A DNA stretch of 64,000 nt, taken from the NCBI GenBank assembly GCA_964510315.1, contig CAZEAP010000002.1:62001-126000 (forward strand). The letters are read 5' to 3'. Below, piece by piece: positions 23,936 to 33,843 of this stretch. Numbering within the stretch: position 1 is the first letter of the stretch; each line of letters starts with the position of its first letter. Source of the stretch: CAZEAP01 sp964510315. Lineage in GTDB: Bacteria; Planctomycetota; Brocadiia; SM23-32. A model generated the notes under the pieces. That model was not told where the DNA came from. It saw only the letters and a program-made list of their open reading frames with translations, and made no database searches. The translations under genes and the position numbers were made by a program.

Positions 23936-26917
23936 ATGGAGAACCCGGGAGCCAGTGTGGAGGCGGAGAGGGAGTCAGGCGGGCGACTCAGAAGGTTGTT
24001 GCTGGTGCTGTTTTTCCTCTCCGGTGCCTGCGCCCTGATCTATCAGGTGGTGTGGGTCCGTATGCTGGGTCTGGTCTTCGGGGTGACCAGCATAGCGGTC
24101 ACCACGGTCCTGGCGGCTTTCATGGCGGGGCTGGCATTGGGCAGCTACGTCGGGGGGAGGTTCATCGACAGGCGGAGGGACCCTCTGCGGATATTTGGGT
24201 TCCTTCAGTTAGGGATAGGGCTCTTTGCAATCCTGTTGCCCCTGTGTCTGGAGGGCTTGACCGCGGTTTACGTGTCGGTCTACAGGTCGTGGCCTGCGGA
24301 CATCTACGTTTTCAGCCTGATGCGGTTCGCCCTGGCGTTCGGGCTGCTGCTGGTGCCGACCAGCCTGATGGGGGCAACTCTTCCGGTTCTGGCCCGGTTC
24401 TTCGTGCGGGGCCTGCGGGAGGTGGGCTCGGGAATGGGGGCGCTGTACTCGGTCAATAATTGGGGGGCCGTGGTGGGGGCCCTGGGGGCGGGGTTTGTTT
24501 GCCTTGAGCTGTTTGGCGTGCGGGAGACCGGATGGCTGGCCGCGGCCCTCAGCATCGGGGTGGGGCTGGTTGCGTTCCACCTCCATCGCCGGGGCTGGTC
24601 TCTGGAGGCCGCTCCGGCCGGGCCGGGGGAGCCGAAGGAGCCCTCTCCTTCCGAACCGGAGCCGGGCGCCGGCGGGGCGGCGGGGCTGAAACCGTACCCG
24701 GGTTACGTGCTGGTGCTCGTGCTCGTGGTCTTCGGGATAGAGGGCTTCACCTCGCTGGGTTACGAGGTGGTGTGGACGCGCATCCTTTCGGCGCTTGGCA
24801 TTGTCACAACGGTGTATACATACAGCCTGGTGGTCGCCACGTTCATCGCGGGACTTGCGATCGGGAGCTTCCTGGCGGGCAAATACCTGGACGGACGGGG
24901 GGACCCGCTGACCCTCCTGGCGGTCATCGAGGTCGGCATCGGGCTCTCGGCGGCTCTGCTGCTTCCCGTTTTCAACATGATGGGCACCAGGCTGGCCGGT
25001 GGGGGGGTGGGGGGCTGGGGCCAACTGGTGGGCCTGGTAGCCCTGTGGACGGGCCTGCTGTTGCTCGTTCCCACCACCCTGATGGGCGCGACCTTCCCCC
25101 TGGTGAGCAGGATCTACACGGTGAACTTCAGGGAGCTGGGCCGCCGCATCGGCAAGATCGGATGCCTGGATACGGTGGGCTCGATATTTGGTGCATTCGC
25201 CGGGGGATTCCTGTTGATACCTTTTGTGGGCATGCACCGGGGCGTGCTGTTCCTGGCCGCATTGAACGTGGCTATCGGACTGGGGTTGCTGCTGTGCCAT
25301 CCCCGCCTGAGGCCCCGGTGGAAGGGCGCCTGGACGGCCGGAATTGCCGCCGTGGGGCTGGGTGCCCTCCTGTTCCTCCCACACGAAGCGGTCTTCTCCC
25401 CTCACTATCAAGTGCCCGATCACCTGGTGCACTACGATGAAGGCATCGACGCGACGGTGACCGTCCGCGAGGTGTTTCACGGGGACCGGGTGCTGGAGGT
25501 GAACCACACGAACGTGGCCGGCACGGCGCCGTCGCTGGTGTCCACGCAGGTGTTCCAGGGACACATGCCGGGCTTGATCTACGAGGCGCTCAACGGCCGG
25601 CGCCCGAAACGTGGACTCACCATCGGACTGGGAACGGGGCACACCGCCTGGTGCCTCCGGCAACACGACCTGGAGGAGATCCATTGCGTGGAGCTGGTAC
25701 CCGGCGTGGTGGAGGCCGCGAAGGAGCATTTCCGCGTCCTCCATCATGGCATCTTCGAGGACCCCCGGTTCCACGTGTCCGTTCAGGATGCCCGCACCGT
25801 GCTTTTGGCCACCGACCGGAAGTATGACCTCATACTCGACGACGCCGTCCATCCCTGCTTCGGAGGAAACGCGAGTCTCTACACGACCGATTTCTTTTCC
25901 CATTGCCGACAGAGGCTTGCCGAGGGCGGCGTTATGACCGCCTGGCTGCCGATCTACAAGCTTCGGCCCGATGACCTGCGCATGGTGTTGAACTCCTTCA
26001 AGTCCGTCTTCCCGCATGCCTCCGTATGGTTTGCGCCCCGGGTGCTGAACAAGCACGCCCTGCTGGTGGGCACGCAGAGCGAACTGAAACTCGACCTGCA
26101 GACGCTGCGGAGGCGTCTCACCGATGAGGCGGTTCGGCCGGCTCTCGCCAGGATCGGCCTGGTGAACGTGGAGGCACTGGTTAACTGCCTGCTGCTGGAC
26201 GCGGAAGGCATTGGGGAGTTCAGCGGCGACGCGCCGCTGCACACCGACAATCATCCCTACCTGGCGTTCTCGGCCCCACGGGCGCGGGTGCTGGGGCCGG
26301 CGGCCTACGCCGAGAACCTGAGCCTCCTGGCACGGCACAGGGCACAGATCCTGCCGCATCTATACCACCTCGGGCAGACGCCGGATGAAGCGGCGGCGCT
26401 CCGGGAGAAGATCGCTGTTCAGTCCGAGGCTACGGAGCACCTTCTGGAGGGGCTGGCCCTGCACCGGACGGGCGGGTTCATCGCCGCCATACGGGAGGGC
26501 GAGCAGGCCCTCGAGCTTCGCCCGGAGGCCCCGAATGTTCGAGCTTTGCTCAGCACGGCACACGCCGACAGGGCGAGCCGCCTGTTCTGGAAAGACCGTC
26601 GGGTGGGGGATGCATTCCGGGAGTGCCGGAAAAGCCTGAAGTACGATCCGGGCAACGCCCGCGCGGCTACACTCTACGCACGCATCCTGGCGCGCGACGG
26701 CCGTCTGGAGCACGCTATCCAGAGGCTTGAGGCGGGCCTGGAGTCCTCTCCCCGCTACGTCCCCGCGATGTCCCTGCTGGCCGAGTGCTATGCCCGCGTG
26801 GGCGCCCTGCAGATGGCCAGAAGGCAGGCGGAGAGCATCCTGGAGTTTCTGCCCGACTACGCCCCCGCCCACCGCTTCCTGAGGACGCTCCGGGAAGTCG
26901 GGCCGCAGGGGACCTGA
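23936..26917 (+). CDS. Fused transporter / spermidine synthase / TPR protein
   Basis: A 993-residue protein. About a dozen hydrophobic helices fill residues 20-480 in two halves, each with an ALIYQVVWVRML- or LGYEVVWTRIL-type motif of the fused MFS/spermidine synthase family. A cytosolic dcSAM/SAM-binding domain follows (GLGTGHTAW, IHCVELVPGVVEAAKEHF, YDLILDDAVHP). The last 150 residues are TPR-like helical pairs (EGEQALELRPEAPNVRALLSTAHADRA). The Asp of the active-site motif is kept, unlike in the related protein at 2-1549. Substrate and transport activity are unknown. The ATG at 23936 is preferred because MENPGASVEAERE leads directly into the first helix; an upstream ATG at 23774 is possible. 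Confidence 0.85.
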   Translation: MENPGASVEAERESGGRLRRLLLVLFFLSGACALIYQVVWVRMLGLVFGVTSIAVTTVLAAFMAGLALGSYVGGRFIDRRRDPLRIFGFLQLGIGLFAILLPLCLEGLTAVYVSVYRSWPADIYVFSLMRFALAFGLLLVPTSLMGATLPVLARFFVRGLREVGSGMGALYSVNNWGAVVGALGAGFVCLELFGVRETGWLAAALSIGVGLVAFHLHRRGWSLEAAPAGPGEPKEPSPSEPEPGAGGAAGLKPYPGYVLVLVLVVFGIEGFTSLGYEVVWTRILSALGIVTTVYTYSLVVATFIAGLAIGSFLAGKYLDGRGDPLTLLAVIEVGIGLSAALLLPVFNMMGTRLAGGGVGGWGQLVGLVALWTGLLLLVPTTLMGATFPLVSRIYTVNFRELGRRIGKIGCLDTVGSIFGAFAGGFLLIPFVGMHRGVLFLAALNVAIGLGLLLCHPRLRPRWKGAWTAGIAAVGLGALLFLPHEAVFSPHYQVPDHLVHYDEGIDATVTVREVFHGDRVLEVNHTNVAGTAPSLVSTQVFQGHMPGLIYEALNGRRPKRGLTIGLGTGHTAWCLRQHDLEEIHCVELVPGVVEAAKEHFRVLHHGIFEDPRFHVSVQDARTVLLATDRKYDLILDDAVHPCFGGNASLYTTDFFSHCRQRLAEGGVMTAWLPIYKLRPDDLRMVLNSFKSVFPHASVWFAPRVLNKHALLVGTQSELKLDLQTLRRRLTDEAVRPALARIGLVNVEALVNCLLLDAEGIGEFSGDAPLHTDNHPYLAFSAPRARVLGPAAYAENLSLLARHRAQILPHLYHLGQTPDEAAALREKIAVQSEATEHLLEGLALHRTGGFIAAIREGEQALELRPEAPNVRALLSTAHADRASRLFWKDRRVGDAFRECRKSLKYDPGNARAATLYARILARDGRLEHAIQRLEAGLESSPRYVPAMSLLAECYARVGALQMARRQAESILEFLPDYAPAHRFLRTLREVGPQGT

Positions 26918-27050
26918 GGGCGTTCCCCTCGCTGCGGGCAGAAGGAACCCCCGCGCCCTGCGGGGGGTGCCCTCGTTGGGGGGTTCGGGAAAGCAGCCGC
27001 GCGCCGCTCCGAGTGCCGAGACTTGTCGGCCGGGGGCAGTGGGATTCCCC

Positions 27051-27079
27051 TTGACGCTGCTGCCGGCGATTACTAAAAT
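27051..27079 (+). promoter_or_regulatory. Promoter of the lipoprotein gene
   Basis: TTGACG (27051-27056), 17 bp, then TAAAAT (27074-27079), about 78 bases upstream of the start codon. Confidence 0.65.
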
Positions 27080-27156
27080 GCTGGGAGAGAGGGGACGGCT
27101 TCGACGAACGGCTCATAGAGAGGGCTGACGAAGGACTTTAGAGGAGGTTCTAAGAG

Positions 27157-27690
27157 ATGGGCAAAGTCATCCGAGTCGCGGTTGTAATGCTGGCGATGGC
27201 CACTGTCGCATGTCTCGCCGTCGGTTGCGAGGCCAAAACGGAAGGGGAGGGCGGAGAGACACAGGTGACCGGTGCGCAGCCCACGGGTACGGCAGCGACG
27301 GGTGGGCCTCAAATCGACAGGAAAAGGGGCATGCCTCCGGACGGCTTCGAGGAACAGGCCTCACGGGATCGGCCGGAGAAGCTGAAAGAAATGATGCCCG
27401 ATTTCGAACCCCTGAATAATCAGCCGTTCTCCGGTGACGGTTGGGTTACGTCTGCGAAGCAGGGCTCGGGCGGCGGATGGGTCCTCTCCATCGACTTCGA
27501 CGCCCCAGGCACCAAGGAAGACGGCCCCGAGATCACCGAGGCGACGGTGGACAGAAGGGAAGCCAAGGGGGAGATGCCCTCGGTCGGCGACAAGGTGTAC
27601 GTCTACGGTTGGATGTCCAACATCCAGCGCGGAGAGAACCCGACACTGGAAGTGCACCACGCGACAGTTCAAGTGCTGTCGACGGAGTAA
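27157..27690 (+). CDS. Predicted lipoprotein, unknown function
   Basis: A 177-residue protein with signal peptide VIRVAVVMLAMATVACLAVGC and lipobox LAVGC, giving lipidated Cys24. A low-complexity linker (EGEGGETQVTGAQPTGTAATGG) follows. The C-terminal 85 residues look like a compact beta domain (GDGWVTSAKQGSGGGWVLSIDF, GDKVYVYGWMSNIQRGENP), possibly an OB-like fold; this is inference only. GGAGG lies upstream of the ATG. It is a single-gene unit with its own promoter and terminator. Confidence 0.75.
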   Translation: MGKVIRVAVVMLAMATVACLAVGCEAKTEGEGGETQVTGAQPTGTAATGGPQIDRKRGMPPDGFEEQASRDRPEKLKEMMPDFEPLNNQPFSGDGWVTSAKQGSGGGWVLSIDFDAPGTKEDGPEITEATVDRREAKGEMPSVGDKVYVYGWMSNIQRGENPTLEVHHATVQVLSTE

Positions 27691-27728
27691 CCCTCACCGG
27701 TCAACGGCGCGATGCGAACTGAACAATG

Positions 27729-27760
27729 CGGGGCAGGCCGTCGGCCTGCCCCGTGTTTTC
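27729..27760 (+). terminator. Intrinsic terminator after the lipoprotein gene
   Basis: An 11-bp perfect stem (CGGGGCAGGCC / GGCCTGCCCCG) with a 3-nt loop, followed by TGTTTTC. It lies between convergent genes. Confidence 0.85.
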
Positions 27761-27838
27761 TTTCCGGGGCTGTCCCACCTTCGCGTTTTGCGGCAGCCCG
27801 CTTTCCCGCCTGCCGGTTCCGTCCGGCCAACGCGGCCC

Positions 27839-28945
27839 TCAAACCTGGACGGCGGTGGAGTCGGACTCGGCCGCGATGGTCTCCGCGGTGACTTCGCGGC
27901 CGAGTTCCTCCGAGAGGTAGATGCCCTCGCTGATCAGCATCGTGTTGAGGCCGATCCGGGCGGTGGGGAGGAGTTGGACTTCATCCCGCAGGGCGGCAAC
28001 CCAGTGGTTCTGGGGGCTGGAGAAGGCCCGGCGCTGCTCCGGTGCCACGCGCATCCATCGCGTCTGCGCCGAGCCGAGGTCGAAGCCGGCGTCCGCCTCC
28101 ATGTCACAGAGGGTTGTGTGGAAGGTGAAGGGGGTGAGGGTGATGCCGCCCTCGCTGCCCACGACCTTGCTGCCGTCGGTGCCCCCGAGATGGATCGCCC
28201 AGGCTTCCTCGAGGAAGAAGGTGACTCCGCCGGCGAGCCGCACCAGAGCCACGCCGAGTTCCTCCACGTCGTAGTTGCTCTCCCGGCGTCGCTCCTCGTA
28301 CATGTCGATCTCCTGGTGGGTGGCTCCACTGACGGTCAGGACCTCCGGATTGCCCAGCAGGTAGAGGACGCGAGAGATGTTGTAGACGCCCATGTCGAAG
28401 ACGGCGCCGCCGGCGGCCACTTCCTTCTGGACGAAGGCACTGGTCCCGTAACCGTCCACGAAAGGGCGCCCGCGGCGGCGGTAGTGACTGCTTTTGGCGT
28501 AGTAAAGCCGTCCCAGCAACCCCTCCTCGATCAGCCGCATGGCCGCGTCGGTCTCCTTGCGGAACAGGCTGCCCAGTTGCATCGAGAGCATGCGGTCCAG
28601 TTCTTGGGACTTCCTCACCATCTCCCTGGCGTCGGCGTAGGAGCCGGCGAGGGGCTTCTCGCAGTAGACGTGCTTTCCCGCTTCCATGGCGGCGATGCTG
28701 ACCGGGGCGTGGAGGTTGTTGTGGAGGCAGACGTCCACGGCCGCGATGTCGTCCTCCGCGAGCAGTTCGCGGAAATCGGTGAAAACCCGTGGCACGTCGA
28801 ACCGCTCGGCCGCCCCCCGGGCTTTCTGCTCGTCCAGGTCGCAGACGGCGACGACGCGCGCTCCCGGCACGTTGCCGTACCTCTCGAGGTGCCGCGTTCC
28901 GATCTGACCGGTGCCGATCACGCCGAGATTGACCTCTTCGGACAT
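27839..28945 (-). CDS. Gfo/Idh/MocA-family oxidoreductase
   Basis: A 368-residue NAD(P)-dependent sugar-type dehydrogenase. It has Rossmann GTGQIGTRH (11-19), EKPLAGS near residue 95, and a C-terminal dimerisation domain with GGAVFDMGVYNISRVLYLLG. The genomic context is divergent from the GH130/GH78 cluster that begins at 29146, so a role in converting the sugars released there is plausible. The exact substrate is unknown. Confidence 0.9.
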   Translation of the reverse strand: MSEEVNLGVIGTGQIGTRHLERYGNVPGARVVAVCDLDEQKARGAAERFDVPRVFTDFRELLAEDDIAAVDVCLHNNLHAPVSIAAMEAGKHVYCEKPLAGSYADAREMVRKSQELDRMLSMQLGSLFRKETDAAMRLIEEGLLGRLYYAKSSHYRRRGRPFVDGYGTSAFVQKEVAAGGAVFDMGVYNISRVLYLLGNPEVLTVSGATHQEIDMYEERRRESNYDVEELGVALVRLAGGVTFFLEEAWAIHLGGTDGSKVVGSEGGITLTPFTFHTTLCDMEADAGFDLGSAQTRWMRVAPEQRRAFSSPQNHWVAALRDEVQLLPTARIGLNTMLISEGIYLSEELGREVTAETIAAESDSTAVQV

Positions 28946-29145
28946 GGATTCTTCCGTTCGGTTGAGTGCACTTGAGCCGCCGCGGACGCCGGCCGGGCGC
29001 CGTGGGCGGGTTCAAACCGGGGCATTCTATTGGGGTGGGCGGAAGTGCCGCAAACAAAAGGTGCTTTTCCGGCCATGCCCGCCGCTTCTCTTGTGGGGCG
29101 TGGGGCGAGCCGGTAACATGGCCGGCCCTGCGGAGGGAGGTGCCC

Positions 29146-30159
29146 GTGACAATGCTTCAGCGATACAGCGGCAACCCGGTTCTGGAGCCCGTGCCGGACT
29201 CCTGGGACCGGGTCAGCGTCTTCAATCCCGGTGCCGTCTGGAAAGACGGGCGGGTCCACATGCTCTACCGGGCGGTGAGCGACCTGGGGGAGTACGTCTC
29301 CCGGTTCGGCCTGGCGGTGAGCGAGGACGGACGCCGGTTCGAGCGCTGTGGAGACGGGCCGGTGGCCGAGCCGGTGGCCGACTACGAGGTCGGCGGCGTT
29401 GAGGACGCCCGCATCACGCGGGACGGGGCGGACTTCCTGGTCACTTACGCCGCGGTATCCAAGATTCCCGGGCCGGTTTACGAGGAGATGGACTTCTTCG
29501 CCAGGGCGAAGCTGGACCCCTATGTCCGCCGGCCGGGCATGCCCCCGATGGGTCCGAGCTATACGGGTCTGCTGCGCTCCGCGGACTTGAGGGAATTCGA
29601 ACCCCTCGGCCTCCTGACGCCCGCGGGCGTCGATGACCGTGACGGCGTGCTGTTCCCGGAGAAGGTCGACGGGCGCTACGTCATGCTCCACCGGCCCTCA
29701 TCCTGGGTGGGAGAGGAGTACGGTACGGAGCTGCCGGCCGTCTGGCTGGCATTCTCGGACGATTTGAGCCAGTGGGACTACGGCCGTGGCGACCGCTATC
29801 TTCTGATGGAGCCCCGTGCCGGCTGGGAGGGCGCCAAGATCGGCGCCGGCCCGCCGCCGATCAAAACCGAGGCCGGATGGCTGCTGCTCTACCACGGCGT
29901 GGACGAGCAGTATGTCTACCGGGTGGGGGCGGCGCTGCTGGAGTTGGAGAACCCGTTGAACGTCCTCGGGCGCACCACGGATTTCCTGATGGAACCCGGG
30001 GAGGATTGGGAAAAGGAAGGCATCATTCCGAACGTCGTCTTTCCCACCGCGGCCCTCCGAAGGGAGGATGAGCTGTTGGTGTACTACGGGGCCGCCGACC
30101 ACGTGATCGGTCTTGCCACCGTCGGCGTGAGTGAACTGCTGGACCACCTGTTGTCCTGA
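29146..30159 (+). CDS. GH130-family glycoside phosphorylase (beta-mannoside type)
   Basis: A 337-residue protein. GH130 enzymes phosphorolyse beta-1,4- or beta-1,2-mannosides. Seen here are the five-bladed propeller motifs: NPVLEP, SVFNPGAVWKDGRVHMLYRA, the catalytic-Asp motif GVEDARIT (EDPR in characterised members), DDRDGVLFPEKVDGRYVMLHR, GAGPPPIKTEAGWLLLYHG and VVFPTAA. The GTG start at 29146 has GGAGGGAGG five bases upstream; ATG 29152 is the alternative. The next gene begins almost immediately, suggesting an operon. Whether it is a phosphorylase or a hydrolase cannot be decided here. Confidence 0.85.
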   Translation: MTMLQRYSGNPVLEPVPDSWDRVSVFNPGAVWKDGRVHMLYRAVSDLGEYVSRFGLAVSEDGRRFERCGDGPVAEPVADYEVGGVEDARITRDGADFLVTYAAVSKIPGPVYEEMDFFARAKLDPYVRRPGMPPMGPSYTGLLRSADLREFEPLGLLTPAGVDDRDGVLFPEKVDGRYVMLHRPSSWVGEEYGTELPAVWLAFSDDLSQWDYGRGDRYLLMEPRAGWEGAKIGAGPPPIKTEAGWLLLYHGVDEQYVYRVGAALLELENPLNVLGRTTDFLMEPGEDWEKEGIIPNVVFPTAALRREDELLVYYGAADHVIGLATVGVSELLDHLLS

Positions 30160-30172
30160 GGAAGCGGGGAAA

Positions 30173-33058
30173 TTGCTGGGGCTGAGACCGGCGCCGAAGT
30201 GTGCCCGAGTGCTGCTGCGGATGCTGCTGTGTGCGCTTGCCTTTTGGACCGCCGGGCGCGCCTCCCGGGGAGACATTGCTCCGTCGAGTCCGACCATGAA
30301 ACCACAATCAGCAAAATACATTTGGGCTGACGCATCCGGCCAGGGCCGGAACCGCTACGTTCTTTTCCGGCGGGCCTTCGAACTGGACGCCGAGCCGGCC
30401 GGGGGGCAACTCCACGTCTTCGCCGACACCCGGTATCGCCTGCTCCTCAACGGGGAGGTCGTCGGTCACGGCCCCGCCCGCTTCCACGTAAGCCGGCCCG
30501 AGTACGACACTTACGAGCTGGGCGGGCGTCTGCGCTCCGGCACCAACGTGGTTGCCGTCGTCGTCAACAGCTACGGCACCCACACGTTCCACTCCGAACG
30601 AAGCATCGGCGGGCTCGTCGCGTGGGGCAGCGCCCGGACCGAGGCCGGGGCGCATATCTCCCTCTCCACCGGTGAGGGATGGAAGGCCCTGGAATCACCC
30701 GGGCACCTCCGGAAGACGGCCAAGCTGTCCTTCGCCCTGAACCCCGGTGAGGTGCTGGACGCCCGCGGTTTTCCGTTCGGTTGGGCGCTGCCGGAGTTCG
30801 ACGCCGTCGATTGGCCGGACGCCGTTCCCCTCGCGGACCAGGAACACTGGGGAGAGCTGAGGCAACGTTCCATCCCCCTGCTGGACGAGAGCAAGCGGAG
30901 GCCCGTTGAGTGCCTCGGCGCCTGGTCCGCTGAACTGCCCGAGGAGGACCTCTACTCTTTCGTACTGACCGCGCCGCCCAAACCTCACCGTGCCCGCAAT
31001 ACCGCCGGCCTGGCGATGACGTGCCTGCATTCTCCCCGCCGACAGCGGGTCACCCTGGGCGCGTTCTGGGGTGAATTCTGGTTGAACGGACGTCGCATCG
31101 GTGGGAGACGCGGGGAGCTGGAACTGAGGCGGAACTACACGGTGACGCTCAGGCGGGGATGGAACCGCCTGGTCGCGATGGAGAACACCTACTATGGCAC
31201 GTGGGTCTTCTACCTCGGGGTTCCCCGCGGTGCCGGCGTGACGGTGAGTGCGGAACCCCGCCTCGATTCGCCGGACATCTTCCTGCTGGCCGGCCCCTGG
31301 AGGGAGTCCACCCGGGAGCTGATCGCGGGGATGGACCTGCCCCTGGACTCAGCGGACGAACTCCCCGCCGAATACGGGCCGTGGGAGCGGTGGCCCCGCG
31401 ACAGGAGCGCCCAGGCCCCCTATACGGAGCGTTGCTGGACCAGGTTCACCGCCCTGGAGGGCACCCCCGACGGGCTGCCCGTCCGCGGCGCCGACTATGC
31501 CGACGAAACAGAAGGGGGCGGCCTGTCGCTCCTCTACGATTTCGGCACGGAGGTCCTGGGCCGGCCGGTGCTGGATTTCACGGCCGCGGCCGGGACCGTG
31601 GTGGACCTGACCTACTCCGAGCGCCTGCGCGGTGGACTGCCCGCCGATCACGGCGCACATCACATCCGGATGGCTGAGCGCCGGGTGGCCCGGGAGGGAC
31701 GGCAGCGTTGGCATCTGTTCCATCCGCGGGGATTCCGCTACCTGGAGGTGATCGTCCGGGGCGACGTCAGCTCCTTCGTGCTCCACGACATCGGGCTCAC
31801 GCGCGCCGGCTACCCCGCGGAGCGCAAGGGAGACTTCGAGTGCTCCGACCCCGAGCTGAACCGCATCTGGGAGGTCGGCTGCGAGACGCTCAGGGCCTGT
31901 ATGGAGGATGCATACCTGGACTGTCCGCGGCGGGAGCGGGGCCTTTACGCGGGGGACTCGTTCGTGCAGTTCTTCATCAACCTGGCGGCGTACGGCGACA
32001 AGGACCTGATGCGGCGTTGCATTGAGCTGTTTTTCCTCACACAGGACGAGGAAGGGTTCCTGGCGCCCGGTGCACATGGGCTGGCGCCCGGGCGGCACCC
32101 GGACTACTCGGCCATCATGGCGCAGGCGCTGTGGCATTACTACGCGCGGACGGGCGACACGGAGTTCCTGGAGGAGATGGAGCCGGGCCTGCGGAAGTTA
32201 ATGGAGGCCATTGATTCTCTCCAGGTGCGGGATACGGACCTGCTGGGCGGCGGGCGCATGAATCCCTACATCGATCGACAGCGCATGGACCGGCGCGGCG
32301 TAAACTGCGCGCTGAACTGCTTCTACCAGCGGGCGTTCTTCGACGCGGCGCGGGTTATGGAGGTCCTCCGGAAGCCGGAGGTCGCCGCCCGCTACCGGGC
32401 GAGGGCGGAGGAGCTGGCGGCCGCAATACGGCAGGAGTTCTGGGACGGGGAGCGGGAGGTGTTCACCGACCGTCGCCCCAGGGTCAGGCCATACACAGGG
32501 CCGTCGGTGGCCGCCAACGCCCTGCCTCTGCTCTACGACATCGCGGGGGAGGACCAGGCCGGAGGCGCGCTGGAATACCTGGTGGAGGCGATGCGGCAGA
32601 ACCTGGAGGAAGGCCGCGGGCGACGCGGCCCCAACGTGATGCCCTATTTCTCCTTCTACGCACTGGGGGCGCTTTACCGGCACGGGCGCGCCGAGGAAGC
32701 GGAAAGCTTCATCCGCAGGTGCTGGGGAATGCTGCTCCGGCGGGGCGCCTGGACCTGGTGGGAGGTCTGGTCCGGGGGGAGCCGGTGCCACGCGTGGTCG
32801 GGCAGTCCCACGCACTACCTCTCCAGCCGGGTTCTCGGCGTCAGGTTTCCCGAGGCGGGCAATCCGGACGTGGTCAGCATAGAGCCGCAGCCGGGCACAT
32901 TGAGGTGGGCGCGCGGCACATATCCGCACCGCCGAGGGCTGATCCGGGTGGACTGGAAGATGGAGGACGGACGGCTGCAGGTGGACTGGGAAGCCCCGCC
33001 CGGGGTGGAGGTGCGCACGGGCGAGACAAGAGCTACGGAGGAAAGGACCGATGAGTGA
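30173..33058 (+). CDS. Secreted alpha-L-rhamnosidase-like glycoside hydrolase (GH78 type)
   Basis: About 961 residues. An N-terminal signal peptide is likely (basic stretch, then LLRMLLCALAFWTAG). Beta-sandwich domains follow, with RLLLNGEVVGHGPARFHVSRPEYDTYEL and a second such domain near 270-400. A six-hairpin (alpha/alpha) toroid comes after it, with CSDPELNRIWEVGCETLRACMEDAYLDCPRRERGLYAGD, which matches the GH78 catalytic-domain signature, and a short beta tail. The start is uncertain: TTG 30173 (with GGGG upstream), ATG 30221, ATG 30296 and GTG 30131 are all in frame. It is probably exported and releases rhamnose or similar sugars. It overlaps the next gene by eight bases. Confidence 0.8.
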   Translation: MLGLRPAPKCARVLLRMLLCALAFWTAGRASRGDIAPSSPTMKPQSAKYIWADASGQGRNRYVLFRRAFELDAEPAGGQLHVFADTRYRLLLNGEVVGHGPARFHVSRPEYDTYELGGRLRSGTNVVAVVVNSYGTHTFHSERSIGGLVAWGSARTEAGAHISLSTGEGWKALESPGHLRKTAKLSFALNPGEVLDARGFPFGWALPEFDAVDWPDAVPLADQEHWGELRQRSIPLLDESKRRPVECLGAWSAELPEEDLYSFVLTAPPKPHRARNTAGLAMTCLHSPRRQRVTLGAFWGEFWLNGRRIGGRRGELELRRNYTVTLRRGWNRLVAMENTYYGTWVFYLGVPRGAGVTVSAEPRLDSPDIFLLAGPWRESTRELIAGMDLPLDSADELPAEYGPWERWPRDRSAQAPYTERCWTRFTALEGTPDGLPVRGADYADETEGGGLSLLYDFGTEVLGRPVLDFTAAAGTVVDLTYSERLRGGLPADHGAHHIRMAERRVAREGRQRWHLFHPRGFRYLEVIVRGDVSSFVLHDIGLTRAGYPAERKGDFECSDPELNRIWEVGCETLRACMEDAYLDCPRRERGLYAGDSFVQFFINLAAYGDKDLMRRCIELFFLTQDEEGFLAPGAHGLAPGRHPDYSAIMAQALWHYYARTGDTEFLEEMEPGLRKLMEAIDSLQVRDTDLLGGGRMNPYIDRQRMDRRGVNCALNCFYQRAFFDAARVMEVLRKPEVAARYRARAEELAAAIRQEFWDGEREVFTDRRPRVRPYTGPSVAANALPLLYDIAGEDQAGGALEYLVEAMRQNLEEGRGRRGPNVMPYFSFYALGALYRHGRAEEAESFIRRCWGMLLRRGAWTWWEVWSGGSRCHAWSGSPTHYLSSRVLGVRFPEAGNPDVVSIEPQPGTLRWARGTYPHRRGLIRVDWKMEDGRLQVDWEAPPGVEVRTGETRATEERTDE

Positions 33059-33806
33059 GAATCGCATACGACTGGTGACGCGGGGCGACGACAGCGGAAT
33101 GTGCCACACCGCCAACGTCGCCGTGAGGGATGCCTTCCGCAAGGGCATACTCCGGAACACATCCCTGATGGTGCCATGTCCGGCCCTGGAGGAGGCGGCC
33201 CAGATGTTCGCGGAGCTGCCGGGGCTGTGCGTCGGCCTGCACGCCGCGCTGAACTCCGAGTGGGACGCTCCCCGGTGGGGGCCCGTGCTGGCGGCGGACG
33301 AGGTGCCCTCGCTGGTGGACGAAAACGGCCACCTGTTCCAGACTACGCAGGCACTGCACGACAACGATCCGGTGCCGGAGGAGATGATGGCCGAGATACA
33401 GGCTCAGCTCGACCTGGCGCGCCGCGAGGGGCTGGAGATAGCTTACGTGGACTGCCACATGGGCTTCTCGTGGATCGATGAGATGGAGGAGCGCGTTGCG
33501 GACTTCGCCCGGAGGGAAGGTTTGATCTACCGGCCGGCGGGCCTCTCACGGCTGCCGGAGATTGAGGGCGAATACGAATCGCCGGCCGAAGGGCTGATGG
33601 CCCGTCTGGAGGCGGCCGAGCCGGCCACCTACCTGCTGGTCGGGCATCCGGGCTACGACAACGACGAGATGCAAGCACTCGGCCATCCGGGACATCGGGA
33701 CGTGGCGGCCGCCCGCGACCGGCAGCGCCGGATGTTCATGGAGCCGCCGATCGTGGAGTACTGTGAGAGCCACGGCGTGGAGCCTATACGTTTCACGGAG
33801 CTGTGA
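33051..33806 (+). CDS. ChbG/HpnK (YdjC)-family polysaccharide deacetylase
   Basis: A 251-residue protein. This metal-dependent family removes acetyl groups from N-acetylated sugars such as chitooligosaccharides or hopanoid-linked glucosamine. It has the N-terminal RLVTRGDDSGMCHTAN with the metal-binding Asp pair (13-14), GLHAALNSEW, YVDCHMGFSW (metal His) and LLVGHPGYD near the C-terminus. The eight-base overlap with the preceding glycosidase gene indicates translational coupling. Its substrate is inferred to be a sugar released by that enzyme. Confidence 0.85.
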   Translation: MSENRIRLVTRGDDSGMCHTANVAVRDAFRKGILRNTSLMVPCPALEEAAQMFAELPGLCVGLHAALNSEWDAPRWGPVLAADEVPSLVDENGHLFQTTQALHDNDPVPEEMMAEIQAQLDLARREGLEIAYVDCHMGFSWIDEMEERVADFARREGLIYRPAGLSRLPEIEGEYESPAEGLMARLEAAEPATYLLVGHPGYDNDEMQALGHPGHRDVAAARDRQRRMFMEPPIVEYCESHGVEPIRFTEL

Positions 33807-33843
33807 GCCGTAGAGCCGAGTACGCGTTGAGAAGGGCAGCCAG

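Noticed and set aside
24209..26359. Long minus-strand frame (716 codons) within the fused spermidine synthase gene
   Set aside because: Antisense to a gene with clear domains; its translation is rich in His, Gln, Arg and Pro without motifs.
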